The notes beneath the pieces were generated by a model. The model did no database searches. It was not told where the DNA came from and worked only from the letters and a program-made list of their open reading frames with translations. Positions 5,998 through 14,459 of a stretch of 15,565 nt of DNA are shown one piece after another. Numbering within the stretch: the first letter of the stretch is position 1; every line of letters starts with the position of its first letter. This DNA is from Rhodospirillaceae bacterium (GTDB taxonomy: Bacteria; Pseudomonadota; Alphaproteobacteria; SP197): the NCBI GenBank assembly GCA_018700655.1, contig JABIUG010000279.1:1-15565 (forward strand), read 5' to 3'. Both the position numbers and the translations under genes were made by a program.

Positions 5998-6777
5998 CTA
6001 AAGAACGACCTGCATACCATCCCAGGCCGGGGTCACATGACCGGGTGTGCGCTCGTCGACCTCGGCCCAGATCATATCCTGGCTCATGTGGGTCATGACC
6101 GCCTGTTTGGGGCCTGCGCGCTCGATCCAACCCAGGGTGCGGTCGAGATCGCCGTGGATCGGGTTCTCTTCCAGGTTCTGGCAGTCGACAATCCAGAGAT
6201 CGATCCCGGCCACGACATCAAAGCCGCTGTTATCAAGGAACTTGAAGTCGGTTGAATAGGCCAGCGAACGGCCACCGGCATCGAAGCGGAAGCCCAGGGT
6301 TTCCATGACGATGTGATCCTGGGCAAAGGGCGTCACCGTGATCGGTCCGACCTGAAACGGCTCGGTCGAGACGACGTTGGGCAGAAGTGTGGGCGCATAC
6401 CAGCCGTAGCGGGGATCGTTGGCCTCGAAGACATAGGCAAATCGCGTAGCCAGCTCGTTCAGGGTCTGCGTGTTGCCATAGGCAGCAATGGCGCTGTCCA
6501 TGGTGGCGCAGACACGGCGCAGGTCGTCGATGCCGTGGCAATGGTCGGCATGGGGATGGGTGTAACAGACTGCGTCCAGCCGGCTGATACCGTTGTCGAG
6601 AAGCTGGCGACGCAGATCGGGCGAGGTGTCGACCAGGATCCAGGTGCCGTCATGTTCGACCGCGATCGAGGAGCGCATGCGATGATTGCGCGGATCATCC
6701 AGCATCCCCGGCGGATAACTGTTTCCGAGCTGGGGCACGCCGGACGAGGGTCCGCAACCCAGAATTATAGCTTTCAT
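5998..6777 (-). CDS. MBL-fold metallo-hydrolase (PhnP/RNase Z-like branch)
   Basis: This 259-residue protein begins MKAIILGCGPSSGVPQLG. It has the di-metal signature THPHADHCHG, giving ligands His74, His76, Asp78 and His79. Further likely ligands are Asp177 in AYSTDF and His230 in VMTHMS. The short N-terminal SSGVP loop and the DPRNHRMRSS segment match the PhnP-like hydrolases, which cleave phosphodiester or cyclic phosphate bonds. Conservation next to tatD in alphaproteobacteria argues for a housekeeping role rather than phosphonate use, but the substrate is unknown. The ATG follows the tatD TGA after one base, so the two are translated from one message. Confidence 0.85.
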   Translation of the reverse strand: MKAIILGCGPSSGVPQLGNSYPPGMLDDPRNHRMRSSIAVEHDGTWILVDTSPDLRRQLLDNGISRLDAVCYTHPHADHCHGIDDLRRVCATMDSAIAAYGNTQTLNELATRFAYVFEANDPRYGWYAPTLLPNVVSTEPFQVGPITVTPFAQDHIVMETLGFRFDAGGRSLAYSTDFKFLDNSGFDVVAGIDLWIVDCQNLEENPIHGDLDRTLGWIERAGPKQAVMTHMSQDMIWAEVDERTPGHVTPAWDGMQVVL

Positions 6778-6778
6778 T

Positions 6779-7567
6779 TCAGGTGGTTGGCCGCTTTGCT
6801 TTTGAGAACAAATTAAAGAAATTTTCGGTTGTGGCCAAAGCCAGCCCTTCTTCAGAAACTGCTTTAAGCTCGGCCACCACAGCGGCGGTGTGACTCACAA
6901 AGCTGGGTTCGTTGCGTTTGCCGCGCTTGGGAACCGGCGCGAGATAGGGCGCATCTGTCTCGACCAGGATCCGCTCAAGCGGAACATCGGTGATCGTATC
7001 ACGCAGTTCCTGGGCGCTCTTGAACGTCGCAATGCCCGAAATCGAGATCGAGAATCCGATTGCCAGGCTGCGTTCGGCCAGTTCGCGCGAGGTGCTGAAG
7101 CAATGGATCAGACCGGGAAAGGCGCCCCTCCCCATCTCGTCCTCCAGGATCGCCATGGTGTCGCCATCGGCATCGCGGGTATGCACGATCAGCGGCAACT
7201 GCGTCTCGCGACAGGCAACGATGTGCTCGCGAAAGCTCGCCTGCTGCTCTTCACGTGGGCTGTGGTCATAGAAATAGTCCAACCCGGTCTCGCCGATGCC
7301 GATCACCTTGGCATCCTGCGACTTTGCGACGATCTCGGCCGCAGGCACGACGCCCTCGCTTTCGACGTTGTGCGGGTGCACGCCGACAGAGCAGTACATG
7401 TCGTCGAAACGATCGGCGACCGCCTTGACCTTCTCGAACTCAGTCATGCGCGTGCAGATCGTCTGGATGGTGCCAACGCCGGCCTCGCGGGCACGGGCGA
7501 CGACATCAGCCAGTTCTCCGGCGAAGTCAGGAAAATCAAGATGGCAGTGGCTGTCGACCAGCATCAT
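6779..7567 (-). CDS. tatD: TatD family metal-dependent hydrolase (putative DNase)
   Basis: This 262-residue TIM-barrel protein has the full TatD ligand set: SHCHLDF (His7, His9), GIGETGLDY (Glu93), IVHTRDA (His129), LIHCFS (His155) and VETDAPYLAP (Asp205). TatD proteins are cytoplasmic Mg-dependent 3'-5' exonucleases linked to DNA repair and RNA or peptide quality control; family membership alone does not settle the substrate. Two ATG codons lie in tandem at the start (7567 and 7564). GAGG sits just upstream, slightly better spaced for the second. The first overlaps the metG stop as ATGA. Confidence 0.92.
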   Translation of the reverse strand: MMLVDSHCHLDFPDFAGELADVVARAREAGVGTIQTICTRMTEFEKVKAVADRFDDMYCSVGVHPHNVESEGVVPAAEIVAKSQDAKVIGIGETGLDYFYDHSPREEQQASFREHIVACRETQLPLIVHTRDADGDTMAILEDEMGRGAFPGLIHCFSTSRELAERSLAIGFSISISGIATFKSAQELRDTITDVPLERILVETDAPYLAPVPKRGKRNEPSFVSHTAAVVAELKAVSEEGLALATTENFFNLFSKAKRPTT

Positions 7568-9120
7568 GAAGCCTCAACCTCTTCTTCCTGATAACGCGGG
7601 AACACACCCTGTGGTTTGGGCAGGGCCGTACCGGGTTTCAGAGCCTGTTCAGCATTCAGGCTGTCAAAAGCGCGCTGATCATCGCCGATTGCGAGCTGAT
7701 CGAGCATCTTTCCCGAGGATTCCGGCATCACCGGCTGGGTCAGTGTGGCCAACACGCGGATCGCTTCAGCCAAAACGTAGAGAACCGTCGCCATGCGGTC
7801 GGGATCGGTCTTTTTCAGGGCCCAGGGTGCCTGATCATCGACATAGCGGTTGGCGTCGCCAATCACTTCCCAGATCGCCTGCAGCATCTGATGGAAGGCC
7901 TGTACCGAAAGATGCTCGCGGCTGACGGCCAGCAGACCATAGGCTTTGTCCATCAGTCCGTGGTCAGCAGTCGTAAAGTCGCCATGTGCCGGCACCTGAC
8001 CGTCGCAGTTCTTGGCAATCATCGAGAGCACACGCTGCGCCAGGTTGCCGTAGTCGTTGGCAAGGTCGTGGTTACAGCGCTGTGCCGCGCCGCGATGCGA
8101 GAAATCACCGTCATTGCCGAACGCGACCTCGCGCATCAGGGTGTAGCGCACCTGATCAAGGCCATAGCGCGCGACGATTTCCGACGGCACGATCACATTG
8201 CCGACCGATTTCGAGATTTTCTGGCCTTCGCTGGTCCACCAGCCATGGGCATAGATGCGTTTTGGCACCTCGATACCGGCCGCCATCAGGAAGGCAGGCC
8301 AGTAGACCGCATGAAAACGCATGATGTCCTTGCCCATCATGTGCAGAGCAGGCCACCAACGCTTGAACTCGGCGCCCTCTTCATCGGGATAGCCAGCGGC
8401 GGTGATGTAGTTGGTCAGCGCGTCAATCCAGACATACATGATGTGGTCTGGATCGTCGGGCACCGGGATGCCCCAGGAAAAACTGGTGCGCGAGATCGAA
8501 AGATCGCGCAGGCCACCGGCGACAAAGCTTCTGACCTCGTTGCGGCGGGTATCGGGCAGAATGAAATCAGGCTGGCTGTCATAAAGTTCCAGCAAGCGAT
8601 CCTGCCAGGCCGAGAGGCGGAAGAAGTAGCTGGGCTCCTTGACCCACTCGACCGGCGCGCCCGAGGGCGCGAGCTTCTGGCCGTCGGGCCCGGCGGTCAG
8701 TTCGTCTTCGGCATAAAACGCCTCGTCACGCACCGCATACCAGCCCTCGTAATGATCGAGGTAGATCTCTCCATTCTCGACCAGCTTGCGCCACAGCGCC
8801 TGGACCGACGTCACATGGCGCGGTTCGGTCGTGCGAATGAAGTCGTCGATCGAGAAGTTCCAATCCCGGGCGAGGATACGAAAGCTTTCGGAGACCTTGT
8901 CGCAAAACGTAAGCGGGTCGACCCCGGCCTCTTCGGCAGCCTTTTCGACCTTCTGGCCGTGTTCATCCGTGCCCGTCAGGAACATCACGTCATGGCCGTC
9001 CAGGCGCATGAAACGCGCCATCACGTCACAAGCCAGCGTCGTATAGGCATGGCCTATATGCGGGTTGTCGTTGACGTAATAGATCGGCGTCGTGATGTAG
9101 AACGTAGGCTTCCCGGACAT
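7564..9120 (-). CDS. metG: Methionyl-tRNA synthetase
   Basis: The enzyme charges tRNA-Met in the cytoplasm. It has 518 residues from the ATG at 9120, which has GAGGAG seven bases upstream; seven further in-frame codons upstream are not needed. The catalytic Rossmann fold shows YITTPIYYVNDNPHIGH (HIGH box, His21-His24), FLTGTDEHGQKVEKAA, the class I signatures NYITAAGYP and HMMGKDIMRFHAVYWP, and GQKISKSVGN (KMSKS loop as KISKS, residues 301-305). The region around residues 127-142 (GWYAVRDEAFYAEDEL) lacks the Cys pairs of zinc-knuckle MetRS forms. There is no C-terminal tRNA-binding OB domain, so this is the short form typical of alphaproteobacteria. It follows holB by 46 bp. Confidence 0.97.
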   Translation of the reverse strand: MSGKPTFYITTPIYYVNDNPHIGHAYTTLACDVMARFMRLDGHDVMFLTGTDEHGQKVEKAAEEAGVDPLTFCDKVSESFRILARDWNFSIDDFIRTTEPRHVTSVQALWRKLVENGEIYLDHYEGWYAVRDEAFYAEDELTAGPDGQKLAPSGAPVEWVKEPSYFFRLSAWQDRLLELYDSQPDFILPDTRRNEVRSFVAGGLRDLSISRTSFSWGIPVPDDPDHIMYVWIDALTNYITAAGYPDEEGAEFKRWWPALHMMGKDIMRFHAVYWPAFLMAAGIEVPKRIYAHGWWTSEGQKISKSVGNVIVPSEIVARYGLDQVRYTLMREVAFGNDGDFSHRGAAQRCNHDLANDYGNLAQRVLSMIAKNCDGQVPAHGDFTTADHGLMDKAYGLLAVSREHLSVQAFHQMLQAIWEVIGDANRYVDDQAPWALKKTDPDRMATVLYVLAEAIRVLATLTQPVMPESSGKMLDQLAIGDDQRAFDSLNAEQALKPGTALPKPQGVFPRYQEEEVEAS

Positions 9121-9166
9121 GCCAGGGCTCCTCAAGCACACTCGTGCGGTTGGTTCGCGTTGGACC

Positions 9167-10300
9167 TCAGGCTCGGGCGGCGGCTTCTACGGCCCCGAAC
9201 GCGGCAAGCACAACCTGCTTGCGGTCCAGATTAAGGCTGTCAGCCCGGTCCCGGAGGCGGGCGACCTTTTCCCATACGTCCACCCAGCGTTCAAGGTTCC
9301 CGCCCGATGCCATCCGCGCCATCAAGGCACCCTCGCCCGGCACCACGTCCTGATGATCTGCTATTTCCTGCACCGCGCCGGCATGCACGAGGCGCGCAAG
9401 CCAGGCACCGAGGAAATCCATGGCGGTGTAGCAGGCGGCATCGTTGCCGCGCCCACCCAGCCGGTCGGCCAGACCGTGGAGCGCCAACGGATCAATCCGC
9501 GGGGCCTCGCCGATCAGGCCCAGGATCTCGCGGTAAAGACCAAGACCACCCAGGGCCTCCAGGCGCATCGCGCGTCCGGGGCTGCCCTCTGCCAGGCGCG
9601 CAAGTGGCAGACGATCCTCTTGGCTGACATCAGGCAGGTGCTGTTCGAGCAGAAGGCTTACCTGTTCGGGCTTGAGCGGTCGCAAATGGAGTTTGCGGCA
9701 GCGCGAGCGGATCGTCGGCAGCAAGCGCGCAGGAGCATGGCTCACTAAAATCACGATCGATCGTTTCGGCGGTTCCTCGATCAGCTTGAGTGCAGCATTG
9801 GCCGCATTGCGGTTCATCAGTTCGGCACCATCGATGATCGCGACACGCCAGCCGCCCTCGCCCGCCGACTGATGGAAAAACGGTTCCAGCTTGCGGATAT
9901 CGTCGACCACGATCTCGGTGCGTCTCTTGCCCTGCTTGTTAAGACCCAGCTCGACGGTCAGAAGGTCGCCGTGGGCGGCACCCGCCACACGGGCAAAGAC
10001 CGGATCGGCCTCGTCCAGCGCCAGACTGTCACCAGCTCCGCCAAACATGTCATTGCCGCCATCTGCCAACAGATGGCGCGCCAGCCGATAGGCCAGCGTC
10101 GCCTTGCCGATCCCCATCGGCCCGCCGATCAGCCATGCGCCGGCTATCGTTCCATCCTGTGCCGCACGTGCCAGGCGCTGTTCCGCCTCGATATGGCCGA
10201 TCAGTTCGGAATTGGCGCGAGGGGATGGCGCGCCGCTTTCTGGAAAGTCCGGGTGCAGTCGCGGATCGACACCATCGGCGGCTACGTCCTTTACGGCCAT
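9167..10300 (-). CDS. holB: DNA polymerase III delta' subunit
   Basis: This 377-residue AAA+ clamp-loader subunit helps place the beta sliding clamp on DNA. The Walker A-like loop is GPMGIGKA (about residues 60-67). The region corresponding to Walker B is AIIDGAELM (about 154-162) followed by NAALKLIEEPP, and the SRC motif is IRSRCRKL (about 197-204). The segment corresponding to the zinc-binding loop of E. coli delta' has no Cys cluster; Cys201 in SRC is one of few cysteines. The protein is longer than E. coli delta' (334 residues), mainly through its N-terminal extension and inserts. The start codon overlaps the end of tmk by 10 bp, an arrangement common in this group. Confidence 0.93.
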   Translation of the reverse strand: MAVKDVAADGVDPRLHPDFPESGAPSPRANSELIGHIEAEQRLARAAQDGTIAGAWLIGGPMGIGKATLAYRLARHLLADGGNDMFGGAGDSLALDEADPVFARVAGAAHGDLLTVELGLNKQGKRRTEIVVDDIRKLEPFFHQSAGEGGWRVAIIDGAELMNRNAANAALKLIEEPPKRSIVILVSHAPARLLPTIRSRCRKLHLRPLKPEQVSLLLEQHLPDVSQEDRLPLARLAEGSPGRAMRLEALGGLGLYREILGLIGEAPRIDPLALHGLADRLGGRGNDAACYTAMDFLGAWLARLVHAGAVQEIADHQDVVPGEGALMARMASGGNLERWVDVWEKVARLRDRADSLNLDRKQVVLAAFGAVEAAARA

Positions 10301-10917
10301 CGCGCGCTCACCGCCTGCTCGATCCGTTGCGCCACTGTTTCTTCGTCACCCAGCGCATCAATCACGACACAACGTTCGGGTTCACCGGCCGCGATCGAAA
10401 GGAACGCGGCGCGGAGCTTTTCGTGGAACACCGGCCCCATGCGCTCATAGCGATCACTGCCACCACGCGCACCTGCACGACTCAACCCCTCAGCGACCGG
10501 CATGTCGAGAACCAGCGTGAGGTCGGGTTTCAGCCCATCAACGGCGAGCTGATGAAGGCTGTCGATAAAAGCCACACCCGCACCCTGCACGATCCCCTGG
10601 TAGGCGTGGGTCGAGTCGGCAAAGCGGTCGCTGATCACCCAGCAGCCCCGCTCCAGCGCCGGCAGGACAGTGCCAAGAACATGTTCGCGCCGCGCCGCAA
10701 CGTGGAGCAAAGCTTCGGTGCCGGCATCCCAGCGGTCGATTGCGCCATCGACCAGAAGGCCGCGAATGGCCTCCGCGCCGGGCGAACCACCGGGTTCGCG
10801 GGTGATGACGACCTCGACACCCCGCTGTTTGGTCAACCAAGAAGCCAAATACCGGATCTGGGTCGACTTGCCGGCCCCTTCGCCGCCTTCCAGCGTGATG
10901 AAGCGACCGGCGCTCAA
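10291..10917 (-). CDS. tmk: Thymidylate (dTMP) kinase
   Basis: This 208-residue kinase phosphorylates dTMP to dTDP for DNA synthesis. The P-loop is GGEGAGKST (residues 11-19), followed by VVITREPGGSPGAE (37-50), the catalytic SDRFADSTHAYQG (about 96-108, DRX motif at 97-99) and a LID-like ARGGSDRYERMG (about 150-161). The best start is a TTG at 10917, which shares bases with the TGA of the preceding carboxypeptidase gene (TTGA). No ATG lies early enough to preserve the P-loop strand, and no clear Shine-Dalgarno precedes it, so initiation probably depends on terminating ribosomes from upstream. Confidence 0.96.
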   Translation of the reverse strand: MSAGRFITLEGGEGAGKSTQIRYLASWLTKQRGVEVVITREPGGSPGAEAIRGLLVDGAIDRWDAGTEALLHVAARREHVLGTVLPALERGCWVISDRFADSTHAYQGIVQGAGVAFIDSLHQLAVDGLKPDLTLVLDMPVAEGLSRAGARGGSDRYERMGPVFHEKLRAAFLSIAAGEPERCVVIDALGDEETVAQRIEQAVSARWP

Positions 10918-12056
10918 GGTGTGGCCGGCGGGCCGAAAACGAGATAGGCGATCGCAGTGCCCAGACGGCCGATGAAGGAAAGCTCACCGACATCTTCACC
11001 GGCCAGCAAAGTACGTTCGACCGTCATCATGTCGGGCGCTTCGATCACCAGGCTCGCGATTGGCGTCCCGGCCGCGATGGGTGCGGGAATCGGCCCGTCA
11101 TAAACAACCGAGACCGTCATATCGCGCCGTGCTGCGCGCGACATCGTGATGTCGAGGTCGTCGGCCAGAACCAGCGAGACCTGATCGAGCGCGCCCAGCC
11201 AGACTTCCGCATCGCTGACCGCTTCGCCGGCCTCGAACAGATTGTAGGTTCCGAACTCGCGGAACCCCCATTCCAGGATGCGTTGCGATTCGCTGGCACG
11301 GTCCTGTGAGCTGTCGATCCCGTTGATAACGAGCACCAGACGCCGGTCGTCCTGCACCGCCGAGGCTGCCAGGCCGTAGCCGGCAGAATCCGTATGTCCG
11401 GTTTTCAGGCCGTCTGCGCCGATCCCGGCATAAAGAAGCGGGTTACGGTTCGACTGTTCGATCCCGCTATAAGTGAACCCGGTCTCGGAATAGAAGCTGT
11501 AGTATTCCGGGAAGTCCTCGATCGTGCGCCGCACCAGAATCGAGAGGTCCTCGACCGTTGTGACATGGGCCGGGTCGGGCCAGCCCGAAGCGTTACGGTA
11601 AGACGTTGCCATCATACCCAGCTCTCTGGCCTTGTCGGTCATCTCGCGGGCAAAGGCCTCTTCGGACCCCGCAAGGCCTTCGGCAACCACGATCGTGGCG
11701 TCGTTGCCCGATTGCACGATGATCCCGCGCAACAGGTCTTCGATACGAACGTCCGAGCCGACCTCGACGAACATCTTCGATCCGCCCATACGCCATGCCT
11801 TCTCGCTGACAGGCAGGGTGTCGCTGAGGCTCAACGAGCCTTCGGCCAGACGCTCGAACACCAGATAAATCGTCATCATTTTGGTCATCGATGACGGGAA
11901 CGTAATCACCTGAGAATTCTTCTCGAAGATCACCGTACCCGTGGTCTCGTCGATCAGAATGGCTTCGCGCGCAGCGGTCTCGAAGGCCCATGCAACGCCA
12001 GGGCCAACAAAAGCGAGACAAACGAAGGCGACAACGGACAAGCCTCGCTGGATCAT
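10914..12056 (-). CDS. D-alanyl-D-alanine carboxypeptidase (PBP5/6 type, S11 family)
   Basis: A periplasmic penicillin-binding protein that trims the terminal D-Ala from peptidoglycan pentapeptides. From the ATG at 12056 it has 380 residues. A signal peptide (MIQRGLSVVAFVCLAFVGPGVAWA) precedes the catalytic domain with SMTK (Ser56, Lys59), SGN (116-118) and KTG (218-220). A beta-rich PBP5 C-terminal domain follows, and a final hydrophobic helix (FIGRLGTAIAYLVFGPP) could anchor it to the membrane. GGAGCAGGA precedes this ATG. The frame also opens at 12146, overlapping the rlpA stop as ATGA, but that would put 30 basic residues before the signal peptide. Its neighbours RlpA and MltB act on the same polymer. 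Confidence 0.93.
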   Translation of the reverse strand: MIQRGLSVVAFVCLAFVGPGVAWAFETAAREAILIDETTGTVIFEKNSQVITFPSSMTKMMTIYLVFERLAEGSLSLSDTLPVSEKAWRMGGSKMFVEVGSDVRIEDLLRGIIVQSGNDATIVVAEGLAGSEEAFAREMTDKARELGMMATSYRNASGWPDPAHVTTVEDLSILVRRTIEDFPEYYSFYSETGFTYSGIEQSNRNPLLYAGIGADGLKTGHTDSAGYGLAASAVQDDRRLVLVINGIDSSQDRASESQRILEWGFREFGTYNLFEAGEAVSDAEVWLGALDQVSLVLADDLDITMSRAARRDMTVSVVYDGPIPAPIAAGTPIASLVIEAPDMMTVERTLLAGEDVGELSFIGRLGTAIAYLVFGPPATP

Positions 12057-12142
12057 GGGTCCTGCTCCATCCACATACGGCGATAATCTGCTCCGACGAT
12101 AAGGCCGAATTTTGACCGGTTCGCCAGTCCGCCGGAACGCGC

Positions 12143-12991
12143 TCATTGATCGACCACGATCACGGCTTCGGGATATCCGCGCATCGCGACGTCGCGCAAC
12201 ACCACTTCAGCAGCATCTTCGCTGGCATAGGGCCCGAGGCGGACACGGTAGAGGGCGCCATCGTCATTCGTGACACGATGGACCTGTACCTCTCCAACAT
12301 CCGTCAGCGCGTTGGAGACGACAAAGGCATTGTCGGCATCGCTGTATGCGCCTATCTGCACGAACCGTTCACCGGAAATCTCGTACTCCGTGAGCTGGAC
12401 ACTGGGTGCCGGTGCAATCACGAGCGTCTCATCGGGAACAACCGGCTGACCGCCCAGTTCCGCATAGGTCAACTCAGTCTCCTGATCAACGACCTGAACG
12501 CGCACATGGGTGGTTCCGGCCTGCTGGAAATCCAGTAATTGCGCAGCGCGGCGCGATACGTCGATGATCCGACCGGACACAAACGGACCGCGGTCGTTGA
12601 CGCGCAACACCAGCGAACGGCCGTTTTCCAGGTTCGTGACCCGCACATAGACCGGCATCGGCAACGTCTTGTGCGCTGCCGTCAGCTCATTCATGTCATA
12701 GGTTTCGCCGTTGGCCGTCGTGCGCCCGTGAAACGGGTCGCCGTACCAGGATGCAATGCCTTCCTGGTCGTAATGGGGGTCTTCTTCGGGGTAGTACCAG
12801 ACGCCGTTGATCTCGTAGGGATTGCCGACCTTATAGGTCCCCGTCGGCGCAGAAGGTGTGATTTCCTTGATGACCGTCGCCACGATCTTGGTTTCGGCAC
12901 AGCCGCTCAAGACAACGGCCACCCCCCACAGAGCTACCAGACAGGATAGCGGCCTACGAAATAGTGGGGTCGACAGCATCCCAAGCGCCAT
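12143..12991 (-). CDS. rlpA: RlpA-like septal ring lytic transglycosylase lipoprotein with SPOR domain
   Basis: This 282-residue outer-membrane lipoprotein has signal sequence and lipobox VVLSGC (lipidated Cys31). The double-psi beta-barrel spans about 77-160, beginning GIASWYGDPFHGRTTANGE. Candidate active-site residues are His107 (AAHKTLPM) and Asp133 (VNDRGPF), by analogy with Pseudomonas RlpA. The C-terminal SPOR domain (about 209-282, ERFVQIGAYSDADNA) binds denuded glycan at division sites. The family cleaves glycan strands lacking stem peptides during daughter-cell separation. The ATG at 12991 has no clear Shine-Dalgarno; Met5 (12979) is an equally plausible start. It follows the lytic transglycosylase gene by 21 bp. 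Confidence 0.93.
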   Translation of the reverse strand: MALGMLSTPLFRRPLSCLVALWGVAVVLSGCAETKIVATVIKEITPSAPTGTYKVGNPYEINGVWYYPEEDPHYDQEGIASWYGDPFHGRTTANGETYDMNELTAAHKTLPMPVYVRVTNLENGRSLVLRVNDRGPFVSGRIIDVSRRAAQLLDFQQAGTTHVRVQVVDQETELTYAELGGQPVVPDETLVIAPAPSVQLTEYEISGERFVQIGAYSDADNAFVVSNALTDVGEVQVHRVTNDDGALYRVRLGPYASEDAAEVVLRDVAMRGYPEAVIVVDQ

Positions 12992-13012
12992 ATGTTGTGG
13001 ATTTTCTGAACT

Positions 13013-13981
13013 TTATCTGCCGGCTATCGCGTCTGCAAGGGTCACCACGGACATCGCGAAATAATTCGAATGGTTCCATTTCAGGATCGTGCGGTAATTG
13101 TTGAAAACCAGCCATGCAGGCCCGTCCTCTCCCCCCGGCATCACCAGCGAGGTCTCCTCATCAAGGGCGACCTCGGGCCCCTCGCCGATCCATGCAACAC
13201 CAAGTGCCAGCCAGTCTGTCAGCGGCATCGTCTTGCGATTGCCTTCCAGGCTGGTGTCAAAACCGGCCGGCAGGCTGACCGGGCCACCCCAGGGGAGCCC
13301 GGCGCGCCAACCTGAACGCGAAAGATAATTGGCCGCCGAAGCAAACACATCGCCCTTGGTCGTCCAGATATCGCGGCGTCCATCAAGATCCCAGTCGACC
13401 GCATAGGTTGCAAAGCTCGAAGGCATGAACTGGCTCTGGCCCATGGCACCGGCCCAGGAGCCCTTCATGTCGTTGCGGCCGATATGACCTTCGTCGAGGA
13501 TGCGCAGCGCGTGCATCAATTCGGCGCGGAAAAAGTCGCTGCGGCGCTGGTCCCAGGCGAGCGTGGCAACCGATGCAATGACGTCAAATCCACCGGTGTA
13601 ACTTCCGAATCGTGTCTCCAGCCCCCACAGGGCAATGATGAATTCGGGATCCAGGCCGTGATGATCGGCGATCGCCACCAGCAATGGTTCGTGTTGTGCG
13701 TAACGCTGCTGCGCCGTCGCGACCAGTTCCGCCGGTACCCGACTCTCCATGTAGTCGTCGAAGGTAACCGTGCCCTCTGGCTGGCGCCGGTCGAGTTCGA
13801 TCACGCGCGGGATCGGCTGAAGTCCTGAAAGCGCGGCGGCGAGCGTGGCCTCGCTGATCCCGTCGGCACGACCTTCTGCATAGACCCCTTCCAGGAATGC
13901 GTCCCATTCCACGTCCTGAGCCACGGCCGGCGATCCTGTCACCAGCAACACAAGAGAGATCACAAAGCCGAATCGAGCCAT
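13013..13981 (-). CDS. MltB-type lytic murein transglycosylase
   Basis: This 322-residue exported protein begins with signal peptide MARFGFVISLVLLVTGSPAVA, probable cleavage before Gln22. There is no lipobox, so it is likely soluble in the periplasm. The SLT_2/MltB domain shows FIIALWGLETRFGSYTGG with catalytic Glu122, then MKGSWAGAMGQSQFMPSSF, DIWTTKGDVFASAANYL and a C-terminal NNYRTILKWNHSNYFAMSVV. The enzyme cleaves the MurNAc-GlcNAc bond with formation of 1,6-anhydroMurNAc. The frame extends upstream to 14062, but the signal peptide fixes the start at 13981. No separate peptidoglycan-binding domain is present. Confidence 0.92.
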   Translation of the reverse strand: MARFGFVISLVLLVTGSPAVAQDVEWDAFLEGVYAEGRADGISEATLAAALSGLQPIPRVIELDRRQPEGTVTFDDYMESRVPAELVATAQQRYAQHEPLLVAIADHHGLDPEFIIALWGLETRFGSYTGGFDVIASVATLAWDQRRSDFFRAELMHALRILDEGHIGRNDMKGSWAGAMGQSQFMPSSFATYAVDWDLDGRRDIWTTKGDVFASAANYLSRSGWRAGLPWGGPVSLPAGFDTSLEGNRKTMPLTDWLALGVAWIGEGPEVALDEETSLVMPGGEDGPAWLVFNNYRTILKWNHSNYFAMSVVTLADAIAGR

Positions 13982-14064
13982 CAATATCGTCCGTATTGGT
14001 TTTGTTCTTATCCTTGTCGCACACGCCAGTGGACCGTGCAATCGCGACCGATGATGAGCCAAAA

Positions 14065-14322
14065 TCAGGGCTCTTTCGGGTCGGCAGGCTGATTTTCGAA
14101 ACCTTCGGAGGCCGCCTTGTCGAAACCCTTGGCATCGCTTTCATGGGCCAGACGCATCAAACCCATGGTCAGAGCAGGTATGATGAGCAGGCACAAAAAG
14201 ACAGCGATTGTGCCGTGTGTACCCAGTTGTATGCCATCGGAAGCAAAGATGCTCTCGATCAACCAGGTGACAAGCACAGCCAGTACCAAAATGGCGGCTC
14301 CACCGCCCAACCAAACTTTCAT
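14065..14322 (-). CDS. Small two-helix inner-membrane protein, function unknown
   Basis: This 85-residue protein has two hydrophobic segments: about residues 7-25 (GGAAILVLAVLVTWLIESI) and about 38-56 (TIAVFLCLLIIPALTMGLM). A short charged tail follows (HESDAKGFDKAASEGFENQPADPKEP). The tail most likely faces the cytoplasm, though topology is a guess. A GGGAATGGGATC stretch before the ATG is a weak ribosome binding site. It heads the minus-strand series, 83 bp ahead of the lytic transglycosylase, so it may belong to the peptidoglycan operon. I do not recognise a named family. Confidence 0.7.
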   Translation of the reverse strand: MKVWLGGGAAILVLAVLVTWLIESIFASDGIQLGTHGTIAVFLCLLIIPALTMGLMRLAHESDAKGFDKAASEGFENQPADPKEP

Positions 14323-14353
14323 GATCCCATTCCCATGCCGGTAAATTAGATTG

Positions 14354-14385
14354 TCAGGTGTGACGAGCGTTACACCATGACCTGA
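14354..14385. repeat. Nested inverted repeat in the divergent intergenic region
   Basis: TCAGGT (14354-14359) is exactly complementary to ACCTGA (14380-14385). Inside it GTGTGACG pairs with CGTTACAC through one G-U. It lies between the divergent membrane-protein gene and the riboswitch, where an operator or the 5' leader of the minus-strand transcript would be expected. No clear promoter hexamers could be assigned on either strand of 14323-14459. Confidence 0.4.
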
Positions 14386-14459
14386 ATTTCTTGTAATACA
14401 GTTTACGCATACCCACGTGCTGAATAACGCACGATGAGTTCTCGGGAAGCCACTGATGG

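Noticed and set aside
6890..7591. 233-codon plus-strand frame opposite tatD
   Set aside because: Shadow of tatD in mirrored codon phase; no start signal and no family match.
7891..9234. 447-codon open frame on the plus strand opposite metG
   Set aside because: It is antisense to an unmistakable methionyl-tRNA synthetase, has no recognisable motifs, and is the usual high-GC shadow frame.
10135..10947. 270-codon plus-strand frame opposite tmk
   Set aside because: Antisense to a well-supported thymidylate kinase; composition typical of shadow frames.
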